Shown here piece after piece: positions 33,947 through 42,905 of a stretch of 64,000 nt of DNA (within the stretch, counting starts at the first letter, position 1; the number at the start of each line of letters is the position of its first letter). The DNA is taken from positions 3,038,001 to 3,102,000 of the forward strand of contig CBDDIR010000003.1 in assembly GCA_965229115.1 (NCBI GenBank), written 5' to 3'. The notes beneath the pieces are model-generated. The model did not search any database. It saw only the letters and a list, made by a program, of their open reading frames with translations, and had not been told where the DNA came from. The position numbers and the translations under genes were made by a program. This stretch comes from UBA7672 sp965229115. GTDB taxonomy: Bacteria > Pseudomonadota > Alphaproteobacteria > Caulobacterales > Hyphomonadaceae.

Positions 33947-34507
33947 TCAGTCCGTGTTCGCTTTCAGCTCGGCGATCGCGTCCGTAATTTTCGCTACAGT
34001 CGTCCACGTCCGGTTCGTGCCCACCGCACCCAGCGCTTTCAGTCCGAACCCCGCAGCGATCTTCGTGTCATCCCGATTTGGCCGGCCGAAGAAGATGTAG
34101 AAATTGCCGCCTACCACGCGCCGTATCGTCTCGCTCGCATCCGCCCGCCGCCGCAGCTGCGCCAACCCCGCCGCCGTCACCGGCGATCGCATCACCCACA
34201 GCAACACGCGCCCCGGCGTCGCCTTCGCCTGCCGCTTGAACGGATTGGCCGCCGTCAGCGTCCGCCACTGCGCCTCCGTCTTCACAATGATCTCTGTCGC
34301 TTTGCCCAGGCGCGTCTCGCAAGCCGCCTCCAGCGCCTTCGTCAGCGCCCCCACCGACTTCGCCGACCGGAACACCACATTCCCCGTCGCCAGCACCGGC
34401 CGCGCATCCTCCCCACCCACAGCCTTCACCAGCGCACGCATGTCCGCAGCAGTCACACGATGACCGTCTATGACCATGGAGCGAAGAAGCGCAATGCGGA
34501 TGGGCAT
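33947..34507 (-). CDS. DUF1697 family protein
   Basis: A 186-residue cytoplasmic protein with the DUF1697 pattern: an N-terminal IALLRS strand, a VLATGNVVFRS motif, a central ANPF and a late TNRTWTTVAKI segment. Function of the family is unknown. It begins 75 bases downstream of the PhoX-like start and shares the strand of ppdK. Confidence 0.8.
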   Translation of the reverse strand: MPIRIALLRSMVIDGHRVTAADMRALVKAVGGEDARPVLATGNVVFRSAKSVGALTKALEAACETRLGKATEIIVKTEAQWRTLTAANPFKRQAKATPGRVLLWVMRSPVTAAGLAQLRRRADASETIRRVVGGNFYIFFGRPNRDDTKIAAGFGLKALGAVGTNRTWTTVAKITDAIAELKANTD

Positions 34508-34539
34508 GCGCTTCTACCTAGCTCGGGATAGAGAAACGC

Positions 34540-37218
34540 CTAGCGAGCCTTCTTCAACACCGCGTGCGCCGCTGCCAGACGCGCCACCGGCACGCGGAAG
34601 GGCGAGGCCGAGACATAGTCGAGCCCGGTTTCCTCGAAGAAGAAGATCGAGGCCGGATCGCCGCCATGCTCGCCGCACACGCCCAGCTTCAGTCGCGGAC
34701 GCGTCGCCCGGCCACGATCGCAGCCGATCCGCACCAGCTCGCCCACGCCATCGCGATCGATCGAGACGAACGGGTCCTTCTCGTAGATGCCGCGCTCCTC
34801 ATACGTCTTGAGGAAGCGGGAAGCGTCATCGCGCGAGATGCCCAGCGCCGTCTGCGTCAGGTCGTTGGTGCCGAAGGAGAAGAACTCGGCCTCCTCCGCA
34901 ATATCGCCCGCACGCAGCGCCGCACGCGGCAGCTCGATCATCGTGCCGACCAGATACTCCACCTGCGCCTTGCGCTCGTTGAACACGCGCTCGGCCGTCT
35001 GCACGACGATGGCGCGCATCAGTTCCAGCTCGCGACGCGTCGCCACAAGCGGGATCATGATCTCCGGGATCGGCGCACGGCCGGATTCCTTCGCCACATC
35101 CAGCGCCGCCTCGAATATCGCGCGCGCCTGCATCTCGTAGATCTCGGGATACGTCACGCCGAGACGGCAGCCACGGTGTCCCAGCATCGGGTTGGACTCG
35201 TGCAGCTCTTCCGCACGCGCCTTCAGCAGCTCAGCCGAAATGCCCGACTGCTTGGCGACGCCCGCAATGTCCTCGTCGGTATGCGGCAGGAACTCGTGCA
35301 GCGGCGGATCCAGCAGGCGGATCGTCACCGGCAGCCCGGCCATGATCTTGAAGATATCGGCAAAGTCCTGCCGCTGCATCGGCAACAGCTTGTCCAGCGC
35401 CTTGCGACGGCCGCGCTCATTGTCCGCGAGGATCATCTCGCGCACCACCGGGATACGCGCAGCGTCGAAGAACATGTGCTCCGTGCGGCAAAGGCCGATG
35501 CCCTCAGCGCCAAACTTGCGCGCCGTCTCCGCATCCAGCGGCGTCTCCGCATTCGCGCGCACCTTCATGCGGCGCGATTGATCCGCCCAGCCCATCAGCT
35601 CGCCGAAGTCGCCGCCCAGTTGCGGCTCGACCATCTTCACCGAACCAACCAGCACCTGACCCTTGGCGCCATCGACCGTGATGATGTCGCCCTTCTTCAG
35701 CGTCCGCGAGCCAACGCGCACGATGCCCTTCTCGGCGTCGATCTGCAGCGAGCCCGCGCCACACACGCAAGGCCGTCCCATGCCGCGCGCCACGACAGCC
35801 GCGTGGCTCGTCATGCCGCCGCGCGCCGTCACGATGGCCTTTGCGGCGTGCATGCCCTGAATGTCTTCCGGCGACGTCTCGATCCGCACCAGGATCACAG
35901 CCGTGCCCTTCGCCGCAAGCGCCACAGCTTCCGCCGGCTCGAACACGACTTGTCCCACGGCCGCGCCAGGCGAGGCCGGCAGGCCCTTCACGAACACATC
36001 CCGCACCGCATCGTCCGCAATCGCGGGGTGCAGCAGCTGGTCCAGCTGCGCAGGCTCAAGCCGCAGCACCGCCTCTTCCTGCGTGATCAGCTCTTCCTTG
36101 CACATCTCGACAGCGAGCTTCAGCGCCGCTTGCGCTGTGCGCTTACCCGAGCGGGTCTGCAGCATGTAGAGCGTGCCCTGCTCCACGGTGAACTCGATAT
36201 CCTGCATATCGCGGTAGTGCGTCTCGAGACGCGTCGCGACTTCCAGCAGCTGCTTGTAAGTCTCCGGCATCGCCTCTTCGAGCGACAGGTCTTCCGACTT
36301 CAGGTCCGCCTTGCGCGAGTTGGAGATCGGCGCAGGCGTGCGAATGCCCGCAACCACGTCCTCGCCCTGCGCATTCACCAGATACTCGCCATAGAACCGC
36401 TTCTCGCCGGTCGAAGGGTCGCGCGTGAACGCCACGCCCGTGGCCGAGCTCTCGCCCATATTGCCGAACACCATCGACTGCACGTTCACAGCCGTGCCCC
36501 AGCTTTCCGGAATATCGTTCAGGCGACGGTAAGTGATCGCGCGATCGTTCATCCAGCTCGCAAACACGGCGCCGATCGCGCCCCAGAGCTGGTCCTTCGG
36601 CTCCTGCGGGAACGGCTTGCCGATCTTCTTCTCGACCGCCTTCTTGTAGAGCGCGATGACTTCGATCCAGCTCTCGGCGCCCAGATCGGTGTCGAGGTTG
36701 AAGTCGCGGCTTTCCTTGTAGTCGTCGAGGATGTGCTCGAACTCGTCATGCCCGATGCCGAGCACAACGTTCGAGTACATCTGGATGAAGCGGCGATAGC
36801 TGTCATAGGCAAAGCGCCGGTCGCCCGACAGCTTGGCCAGCCCCTCAGCCGTCTGGTCGTTGAGACCAAGGTTCAGCACCGTGTCCATCATGCCCGGCAT
36901 CGACGCGCGCGAGCCCGAGCGCACTGACACCAGCAGCGGATTGCGCACATCGCCAAACTTCTTGGCCGTGCGTCCCTCAAGCGCCTTCAGCGCATCATTG
37001 ACCTGTGCTTCGAGGTCAGCGGGATAGTTGCGCTTGTTCTTGTAATAGACGGTGCAGACTTCCGTCGTGATGGTGAAGCCCGGCGGCACGGGCAGCCCCA
37101 GCTTCGACATCTCCGCAAGGTTCGCCCCCTTGCCCCCCAGCAGGTTCTTCATGGACGCGTCGCCATCCGAGGCGCCGCCGCCGAAATCGTAAACCCACTT
37201 GGTGGCGAGTTGGGACAT
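34540..37218 (-). CDS. ppdK: Pyruvate, phosphate dikinase
   Basis: An 892-residue enzyme interconverting pyruvate + ATP + phosphate and PEP + AMP + PPi. The N-terminal ATP-grasp domain starts YDFGGGASDG with GGKGANLAEM. The phospho-His domain has GGMTSHAAVVARGMGRPCV, and the C-terminal PEP domain has EGIGLCRTEHMF and a final SFGTNDLTQ and GVCGEHGG. Full length for the family. ATG 37218 follows AGGAA; a GTG two codons earlier is the alternative. It starts 25 bases after glyS, so the two are likely cotranscribed. Confidence 0.96.
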   Translation of the reverse strand: MSQLATKWVYDFGGGASDGDASMKNLLGGKGANLAEMSKLGLPVPPGFTITTEVCTVYYKNKRNYPADLEAQVNDALKALEGRTAKKFGDVRNPLLVSVRSGSRASMPGMMDTVLNLGLNDQTAEGLAKLSGDRRFAYDSYRRFIQMYSNVVLGIGHDEFEHILDDYKESRDFNLDTDLGAESWIEVIALYKKAVEKKIGKPFPQEPKDQLWGAIGAVFASWMNDRAITYRRLNDIPESWGTAVNVQSMVFGNMGESSATGVAFTRDPSTGEKRFYGEYLVNAQGEDVVAGIRTPAPISNSRKADLKSEDLSLEEAMPETYKQLLEVATRLETHYRDMQDIEFTVEQGTLYMLQTRSGKRTAQAALKLAVEMCKEELITQEEAVLRLEPAQLDQLLHPAIADDAVRDVFVKGLPASPGAAVGQVVFEPAEAVALAAKGTAVILVRIETSPEDIQGMHAAKAIVTARGGMTSHAAVVARGMGRPCVCGAGSLQIDAEKGIVRVGSRTLKKGDIITVDGAKGQVLVGSVKMVEPQLGGDFGELMGWADQSRRMKVRANAETPLDAETARKFGAEGIGLCRTEHMFFDAARIPVVREMILADNERGRRKALDKLLPMQRQDFADIFKIMAGLPVTIRLLDPPLHEFLPHTDEDIAGVAKQSGISAELLKARAEELHESNPMLGHRGCRLGVTYPEIYEMQARAIFEAALDVAKESGRAPIPEIMIPLVATRRELELMRAIVVQTAERVFNERKAQVEYLVGTMIELPRAALRAGDIAEEAEFFSFGTNDLTQTALGISRDDASRFLKTYEERGIYEKDPFVSIDRDGVGELVRIGCDRGRATRPRLKLGVCGEHGGDPASIFFFEETGLDYVSASPFRVPVARLAAAHAVLKKAR

Positions 37219-37243
37219 CTGCACTTCCTGGTCTGGGGAGAAA

Positions 37244-39541
37244 CTAGCCTTCGATCTTCGAGAAGTCCGCCACGCGGTTCAGCGCGTCACGGATCTGCGA
37301 AAGAATGTTCAGTCGGTTCGCGCGCGCCGCTGCATCGTCGGCGTTCACGGTCACCTTGTCGAAGAACGCATCGACCGGCCCGCGCAGCTTCGACAGCGCA
37401 CGCATCGCGCCAGCGAAATCTTCCTTCGCGAGCGCAGCGGTCGCCTCAGGCGCCGCCTTATCGAGCGCGGAGACCAGTGCATCGACCTCGGCCGGATCGC
37501 CCGCCATGGCCTTGCCCTGTCCCGAATAAGACTTGCCGTCCTTCTTCTCTTCGATCGCAAGAATATTCGCCGCGCGCTTGTACCCCGCCAGCAGGTTCTT
37601 GCCGTCCTCAGTCGCCAGAAACTCACCCAGCGCCTCAACACGCTTCACGATGAGCACGAGGTCATCCTCGCCCAACGCAAACACCGCATCGATCAGATCG
37701 TGACGAGCACCCTGCTCACGCAGGTGGACTTTGAGGCGGTCAGCGAAGAAGGCCAAAAGATCGGCAGGCAGTCGACCCAAGTCTGCGTATTCACGGGCCA
37801 TAGATTGCTCAATTTCCGAGAGCCGCGACGCCGCGACGATCCCGGGGCCATTCCAGAATGCCTCGGATACGAAGAACCGGCCGCCATTCATCGTTTCACG
37901 CCGATACAGAACGTAATCGAGAATTTCGTAGCCTTCGCCTTGCGTGGTGTTCTCAATCAAGCCGGTTGTCTTGTCGCTCACCCAATACAAGGTGCCCAGT
38001 CGAGCGGCGTCCCACACCTGCTGTTGAAGCGCCGCGAGAATAGCGTCGCCGAGCTTGATGCGAACATTGGTGTCCAGAACAGATCGGATGACGCCCAGTG
38101 CCGCACGGCGCAGTGCAAACGGATCTTTCGACCCCGTCGGCTTCTCATCAATCGCCCAGAACCCAACCAGCGTATCCAGCTTGTCCGCCAGCGCGACAGC
38201 TACGCTCACTGGATTGCTCGGAACCTCGTCGCTCGGCCCCTTTGGCTTGTAGTGATCGCGCACCGCATCCGCGATCGCCTGCGGCTCACCCTGCAGCGTC
38301 GCATAGTACCGGCCCATTACACCTTCGAGTTCGGCGAACTCGCCGACCATGTCCGACACCAGATCGCACTTCGCCAGCTCAGCCGCGCGCTCCGCCTGCG
38401 CCGGATCAGCGCCAACCTTCGGCGCAAGCTCCTTTGCCAGCGCCATGACGCGGCGCGCCTTGTCGCCCACCGAGCCCAGCTTCTCGTGGAACACGATGCT
38501 GTCGAGCTTCGCGAACCGATCCTGCAGCTTCGTCTTCCGGTCATTGTCCCAGAAGAAGCGCGCATCATTCAGGCGCGCGCTCAGCACGCGGCTGTTGCCC
38601 GCCGCGATCTTCTCGCCGCCATCAGCCGCATCGAGGTTCGCCACCACGATGAACTTCGGCGCCAGCCCGCCATCCTTCTTCAGCGGATCGCGCACCGCGA
38701 AATACTTCTGGTGCGTCCGCATCGACAGCTTGATCACTTCCGGCGGCAGGTCGAGGAACGACTTGTCCATGTCGCCGATGATGACCACCGGAAACTCCGC
38801 CAGCCCCGCCACCTCTTCCAGCAGGCCGATATCATCGACCAGCTCGAGGTTCTGCGCCGCGCACAGCTGCTTGGCTTCGGTAAGGATCGTCTCCTTCCGC
38901 TCCTCGCGGTCGAGGATCACGCGACCCTTGTTCTTGATCACGTCCTCATAGTCGTCGAACCGGCGCACCCTGAACGGTCCACGCCCCATCACGCGATGAC
39001 CCTCGGTGATGTTGTCCGACTTGATGCCCTCGATCTCGAACGGCACCACTTCACCATCGAACGTGCAGAGGATGCGGCTGATCGGGCGCACCCAGCGCAG
39101 ATCACCGGTCCCCCAACGCATCGACTTCGGCCAGTGGAAGCCACGGATGATCTGCGGCACCAGCGCGGCGATCACATCGGTCGTCTGCTTGCCCGGCTTG
39201 CGCACGTGCGCCACGTACACGCGGCCCTTCTTCGGCACCTCATGGACATGCGCCTGAGAAATGTCGCTCAGCCCGGCCTTCTTGAGGAAGCCCTGGATGG
39301 CGGCGTCCGGCGCGCCCTCCTTCGGCCCGATCACATCCTCCACCACATCGGCGGATTTGACCGGCAGCCCCTCGACCACGGCAACCAGCCGGCGCGGACC
39401 CGAAAAGCCCTTGATACCTTCCGGCAGCAGGCCCGCCGCAGACAGCCCATCCATCAACGCCTTGACGAGATCGGCCTCGGCCTTCGCCTGCATGCGGGCC
39501 GGGATTTCCTCGGACAGGATTTCAAGCAGAAGCTGGGGCAT
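37244..39541 (-). CDS. glyS: Glycyl-tRNA synthetase beta subunit
   Basis: A 765-residue protein, somewhat longer than typical beta subunits. The start is the conserved LLLEILSEEIPARMQ. GPRRLVAVVEGLP, FDGEVVPFE and the HD-like region with ALADKLDTLVGFWAI are also present, followed by a C-terminal tRNA-binding domain. It pairs with GlyQ to charge tRNA-Gly. glyQ lies at 48280-49188, nearly 9 kb away on the same strand, an unusual separation. Directly upstream of ppdK. Confidence 0.95.
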   Translation of the reverse strand: MPQLLLEILSEEIPARMQAKAEADLVKALMDGLSAAGLLPEGIKGFSGPRRLVAVVEGLPVKSADVVEDVIGPKEGAPDAAIQGFLKKAGLSDISQAHVHEVPKKGRVYVAHVRKPGKQTTDVIAALVPQIIRGFHWPKSMRWGTGDLRWVRPISRILCTFDGEVVPFEIEGIKSDNITEGHRVMGRGPFRVRRFDDYEDVIKNKGRVILDREERKETILTEAKQLCAAQNLELVDDIGLLEEVAGLAEFPVVIIGDMDKSFLDLPPEVIKLSMRTHQKYFAVRDPLKKDGGLAPKFIVVANLDAADGGEKIAAGNSRVLSARLNDARFFWDNDRKTKLQDRFAKLDSIVFHEKLGSVGDKARRVMALAKELAPKVGADPAQAERAAELAKCDLVSDMVGEFAELEGVMGRYYATLQGEPQAIADAVRDHYKPKGPSDEVPSNPVSVAVALADKLDTLVGFWAIDEKPTGSKDPFALRRAALGVIRSVLDTNVRIKLGDAILAALQQQVWDAARLGTLYWVSDKTTGLIENTTQGEGYEILDYVLYRRETMNGGRFFVSEAFWNGPGIVAASRLSEIEQSMAREYADLGRLPADLLAFFADRLKVHLREQGARHDLIDAVFALGEDDLVLIVKRVEALGEFLATEDGKNLLAGYKRAANILAIEEKKDGKSYSGQGKAMAGDPAEVDALVSALDKAAPEATAALAKEDFAGAMRALSKLRGPVDAFFDKVTVNADDAAARANRLNILSQIRDALNRVADFSKIEG

Positions 39542-39683
39542 TGGGCCTTGTTCGCAGTCGCGGAATTGGCTGCGTCAGTGCAGCGGAACGGGCCGAATTG
39601 CAAGCTTTCGCAGCCGGTTGCTCATGGTTGTTGCGGGATCGAGGTAAATCAGGCCTGACTAGGCCGTCAGAACGGGGACGGAC

Positions 39684-40175
39684 ATGCGCAAACTGGCTTC
39701 AGCGGCGGCAATTCTAATGGCGGGCGCAGCGGCTCTGGCCACCCCCGCGCTCGCCCAGCCGGATGAGCCCGAAAACTGGATCGTCGTCGGCATGCAGGGC
39801 GGCGCGATGGGCTGGGACACCAGCACGATCGACGTCGACACGGAAGCTGGCGTCACGACGGTCGACCGCCTGATCTATTTCGCGACACCCCGAACGTGGG
39901 ACGACCACGAATACAACTACGAAGGCCAGTCCATCTCCTTCAAGTGCAAGGACAAGCAGTTCCAGCTCGTCGGCGTCCTGTTCATGGAAGACGACGGCTT
40001 CGTGTTCGACGGCGGCGCCCCGGAAGAACCCGCCTGGGAACCGGTGGAAGACCTCACGCCCGAAGGCGTCCTCTGGGCCGCCGTCTGCAACAAGGCCACC
40101 ATCCTGAAAACCAAGATCTACACGGATCTGAACACAGCTCTCGCCGGCGCAAAGGCACAGGCACTCCCGGAATAA
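39684..40175 (+). CDS. Exported hypothetical protein
   Basis: A 163-residue protein with a signal peptide (LMAGAAALATPALA, cut before QPDE). The mature part starts ENWIVVGMQGGAMGWDTSTIDVD, then a YFATPRTWDD segment and two Cys (FKCKDKQ, AAVCNKA). This pattern is reminiscent of surface-adhesin E-like periplasmic proteins, but the match is weak. GGGGACGGAC precedes the ATG. Convergent with the next gene. Function unknown. Confidence 0.75.
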   Translation: MRKLASAAAILMAGAAALATPALAQPDEPENWIVVGMQGGAMGWDTSTIDVDTEAGVTTVDRLIYFATPRTWDDHEYNYEGQSISFKCKDKQFQLVGVLFMEDDGFVFDGGAPEEPAWEPVEDLTPEGVLWAAVCNKATILKTKIYTDLNTALAGAKAQALPE

Positions 40176-40176
40176 C

Positions 40177-40548
40177 CTACTCCGCCCGCTGATCCGGCTC
40201 GGGCTGCACAATCGGCGCAAGGTGCAGGTCCACCGGCTCGAACTCGGCAAACAGGTCCGCGCTCTCGAACAGCGTATTCAACGGCGCAACTTCCGAGCAC
40301 GCGTTGAAGCGTTCCCACATCGCCACCACGCGCGGATTGCGCTTCGCCTCCTCCATCGCGGCCGGCGAGGCCCATTCGAACACCTGCAGGATCGCCCCAT
40401 CCTTGGCGCGCATCACCACGGTCGGCCGATCCGTCGCCAGCCCCTCGGATCGCAACAGCGGAACATGATCCCGCACCTCCGCCAGCAGCACAGGCTCTTT
40501 CCCGGGCAAGGCGCGGTAAGCTGCAACGACAAGGCGTGGAATGGTCAT
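40177..40548 (-). CDS. Antibiotic biosynthesis monooxygenase-like (ABM) dimeric barrel protein
   Basis: A 123-residue protein: MTIPRLVVAAYRA strand, VMRAKDGAILQVFEWAS, helix PAAMEEAKRN and VVAMWERFNAC. This is the layout of small dimeric alpha/beta-barrel (ABM/EthD) proteins. Substrate unknown; many act in heme or quinone chemistry or are just stress proteins. ATG 40548 follows GGAG; the longer frame to 40746 is a shadow of the next gene. Confidence 0.65.
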   Translation of the reverse strand: MTIPRLVVAAYRALPGKEPVLLAEVRDHVPLLRSEGLATDRPTVVMRAKDGAILQVFEWASPAAMEEAKRNPRVVAMWERFNACSEVAPLNTLFESADLFAEFEPVDLHLAPIVQPEPDQRAE

Positions 40549-40588
40549 GAACGAGGCTCCTCCAGAAGAGAAGCGCACAAACCGCGTA

Positions 40589-41068
40589 TCACGTTCCGTC
40601 CGGCGTTCCCGACAATAGCGGCCGCAACCACTCGGCCTGCTGCGAGTCCAGCCGCGGCAGCAGTACGCGCGTCGTATAATGACCCAGCAGCGAGTTTCCG
40701 CGCATGAACGCCCAGTCGACAATCTGCGACTGCTGGAACTCCACAATCGCCCCCGCCCGCAGCGCCCCGAGATATCGCGGGTTCACGCTCAGCTCGCCAA
40801 CGATATGGCTGTCGCTACGCGCGATGTTCTCCAGCCAGACATCCTCCGCGCCCGCCTGCCCATCGCGCCGCGGGATCGCCGCCTTTAGCGAGAAATCGTA
40901 CTCGTCCACCTCCGGCGCGCCGAAATGCTCCCAGAAGAACGGCAGTCGCGCACGCGCCTGCTGGCTCGCCGCAGCCAGGTCCTTGTTGAACGCCGCATCC
41001 GGATCATCGCTGTCGCCAGAGCAGGCGGCGGTCACAAGCAGGCAGGCGATAAGAAGCGCGCGGACCAC
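40589..41068 (-). CDS. DUF2314 lipoprotein
   Basis: A 159-residue protein with an N-terminal helix and lipobox LVTAACSG (Cys near 16). The DUF2314 pattern follows: VDEYDFSLKAAIP, EDVWLENIARSDSHIVGELSVNP and IVEFQQSQIVDWAF. Function unknown. GTG start overlaps the stop of the upstream glutaminyl cyclase gene. Predicted lipid-anchored in the envelope. Confidence 0.8.
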   Translation of the reverse strand: MVRALLIACLLVTAACSGDSDDPDAAFNKDLAAASQQARARLPFFWEHFGAPEVDEYDFSLKAAIPRRDGQAGAEDVWLENIARSDSHIVGELSVNPRYLGALRAGAIVEFQQSQIVDWAFMRGNSLLGHYTTRVLLPRLDSQQAEWLRPLLSGTPDGT

Positions 41069-41871
41069 TAGTTCGGCTTGGGCGCAGCCGGGTCGACCAG
41101 CTTGATCTCGAAAATCTTCGGCCAGTATTTGCCCGTCACGAAGATGCGGTCGCCCGTCGCGTCATAGGCAATGCCGTTCAGCACATCTACGCCCTGCCGG
41201 TCCTGCGGGCTCAACAGGTTGGCGAGATACACAACGCTGTTCACCTTGCCCGTCGCCGGGTCGATGCGAACGATGCGATCTGTCTGGAACACGTTCGCCC
41301 AGATCTCGCCTTTGATGAACTCCAGCTCGTTGAGCTGATCCACCGGGCGGCCATTCATGGTCACCTTGATCTCGCCCGTCTCGGCCAGCGTGCCCGGATC
41401 CATGATGCGGATCGAGCTGGTGCCATCGCTCATGAACACCTTCTGCCCGTCGGTGGTCATCCCCCACCCTTCGCCCGTGTAGGTGAACTCACCCTTCGGC
41501 GCGAGCGTCGCGCGGTCGTAGATAAAGCCCTTCTGGTTCTTCCACGTCACCGACACGATCTTGTCGGCGAGCACGACCGAGCCTTCGCCGAAATACTGCT
41601 TGTCGATCACATGCTCGGCCTGCACAGCGCCCGTCGCCAGATCATAGCGGCGCACCCAGGATGTGCCCTCCATGCCCGTGCTCTCGTACATCGCGCCGTC
41701 GATGAATTGCAGGCCCTCGGTGAAGGCCGTCTTGTCATGCGGGAATGTGCCGACGACCTGATAGCTGAACACCGGCACAGCCGGCGCAGACGACGTTGCA
41801 GCAGGTGCAGGCGTCGTCGATGGCGAGCACGACGCGGCGGCGAGGAAGATGGCGGCAAGCAAGGTTCTCAT
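41068..41871 (-). CDS. Glutaminyl-peptide cyclotransferase (plant-type beta-propeller)
   Basis: A 267-residue protein with an N-terminal lipobox-like AAASCSP. The propeller family motifs are VVGTFPHDKTAFTEGLQF, YESTGMEGTSWVRR, YTGEGWGMTTDG, MSDGTSSI and LNELEFIKGEIWANV. These enzymes turn N-terminal Gln into pyroglutamate on exported proteins. Its stop overlaps the DUF2314 start, giving a two-gene operon. Confidence 0.88.
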   Translation of the reverse strand: MRTLLAAIFLAAASCSPSTTPAPAATSSAPAVPVFSYQVVGTFPHDKTAFTEGLQFIDGAMYESTGMEGTSWVRRYDLATGAVQAEHVIDKQYFGEGSVVLADKIVSVTWKNQKGFIYDRATLAPKGEFTYTGEGWGMTTDGQKVFMSDGTSSIRIMDPGTLAETGEIKVTMNGRPVDQLNELEFIKGEIWANVFQTDRIVRIDPATGKVNSVVYLANLLSPQDRQGVDVLNGIAYDATGDRIFVTGKYWPKIFEIKLVDPAAPKPN

Positions 41872-41969
41872 GCCGCAATCTTTAACTCAACGAACGTTCG
41901 TTCGCCAAGCGCGTTGCGGCGGCGAAATCCTCGCCGCCGCTCCACGATTTTGCCTTAGTTCGATCCGGC

Positions 41970-42746
41970 CTAGTTCGAGCCCGGACGCGGGCCCGACGGC
42001 GCATGTGCCGGCAGCGCAGGCAGCGCGCCGACCATGCCATCCGGCCGCGCCTTGGCCAGCATGCGCTGGTAAGCCGGGCGCTGTTCGATCTTGGCCTTCC
42101 AGGCGTTGATGTTCGGGTACTTCGTCTTGTCCACGACATTCAGCGCCATGCCGAAGTTCAGCGGGAACACCATCATGATGTCCGCCGCCGTGAACTCCGC
42201 CCCGCCAAACCACGGATGCTTCGCCAGATAATCCTCGGCGAATTGGTACTCAGCCTCCGAATCCACCAGCGGCGAGCGCGCCGTCGGCGGCTTGATCATC
42301 CACACGCGATAATCGGCAATCACGCGGCCCGCCAGCGAGCCTTCCGCATGGTGCATCCAGATCATGTGCTGGCCATAATCCGCGCTCGCCAGCGGCGGCG
42401 TCAGCTTGCCCGGCGCATAGCGGTTGAGGATCGTCTCGATGATCGCGCCCGATTCCGTCATCACTTCGCTGCCGATGGTCACGGTCGGCGCCACCGGCAT
42501 CCCCGGGTTCACCTTGCGGATTTCCGCCATCGACGCCGCAAGATTGCCGCGCGTGAACACGAGCTTGTAGGGCATGCCCAGCTCTTCCATCAGCCACACG
42601 ATCCGCTCCGACCGGCGGTTCTCGAGGTGGTAGATGGTGATCTCCGGCATCGGCATCGCCGCGGTCGCAACCGGCGCCGAAGCCGTCGTGCTGGCGCAAG
42701 CGCCCGTGAAGGCAAGCAGCGCACAGGCTGCGAGTAGGCGTTTCAT
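41970..42746 (-). CDS. Glutathione S-transferase-like protein with an export signal
   Basis: A 258-residue protein. The thioredoxin-like part (ITIYHLENRRSERIVWLMEE, PGMPVAPTVTI, MTESGAIIETI) and the helical GST C-domain (GAEFTAADIMMVFPL) are clear. Unusually the GST is preceded by about 33 residues with a signal sequence and possible lipobox (LLAFTGACAS). Normal GSTs are cytoplasmic. ATG 42746 has GGGGAG upstream. Catalytic activity outside the cytoplasm is inference. Confidence 0.8.
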   Translation of the reverse strand: MKRLLAACALLAFTGACASTTASAPVATAAMPMPEITIYHLENRRSERIVWLMEELGMPYKLVFTRGNLAASMAEIRKVNPGMPVAPTVTIGSEVMTESGAIIETILNRYAPGKLTPPLASADYGQHMIWMHHAEGSLAGRVIADYRVWMIKPPTARSPLVDSEAEYQFAEDYLAKHPWFGGAEFTAADIMMVFPLNFGMALNVVDKTKYPNINAWKAKIEQRPAYQRMLAKARPDGMVGALPALPAHAPSGPRPGSN

Positions 42747-42870
42747 GGTGACTCCCCGTCTTTTGTAATTTGTATTCTGCACCGGGCGTAGCATGCACTT
42801 CTTCCCGCGCCGAGACTGCCCTTGCGTCATCAAGTAAACGTGCTTGCAAAGCCCCCGCGTCGCGTTATAT

Positions 42871-42883
42871 TTTACACTGTAAA
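42871..42883. promoter_or_regulatory. Operator-like palindrome before the SDR gene
   Basis: TTTACA-C-TGTAAA, perfect over 13 bases, 22 bases before the SDR ATG. It resembles half-site arrangements of TetR-type repressors (for example fatty-acid regulators), though no regulator gene is adjacent. Confidence 0.5.
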
Positions 42884-42905
42884 TCAAAAACAGGGACATG
42901 CGCCG

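Noticed and set aside
34564..36927. 787-codon plus-strand open frame
   Set aside because: Antisense to ppdK; His/Arg-rich translation typical of the reverse of high-G+C coding DNA; no ribosome site or family.
37199..39658. 819-codon plus-strand open frame
   Set aside because: Antisense shadow of glyS.
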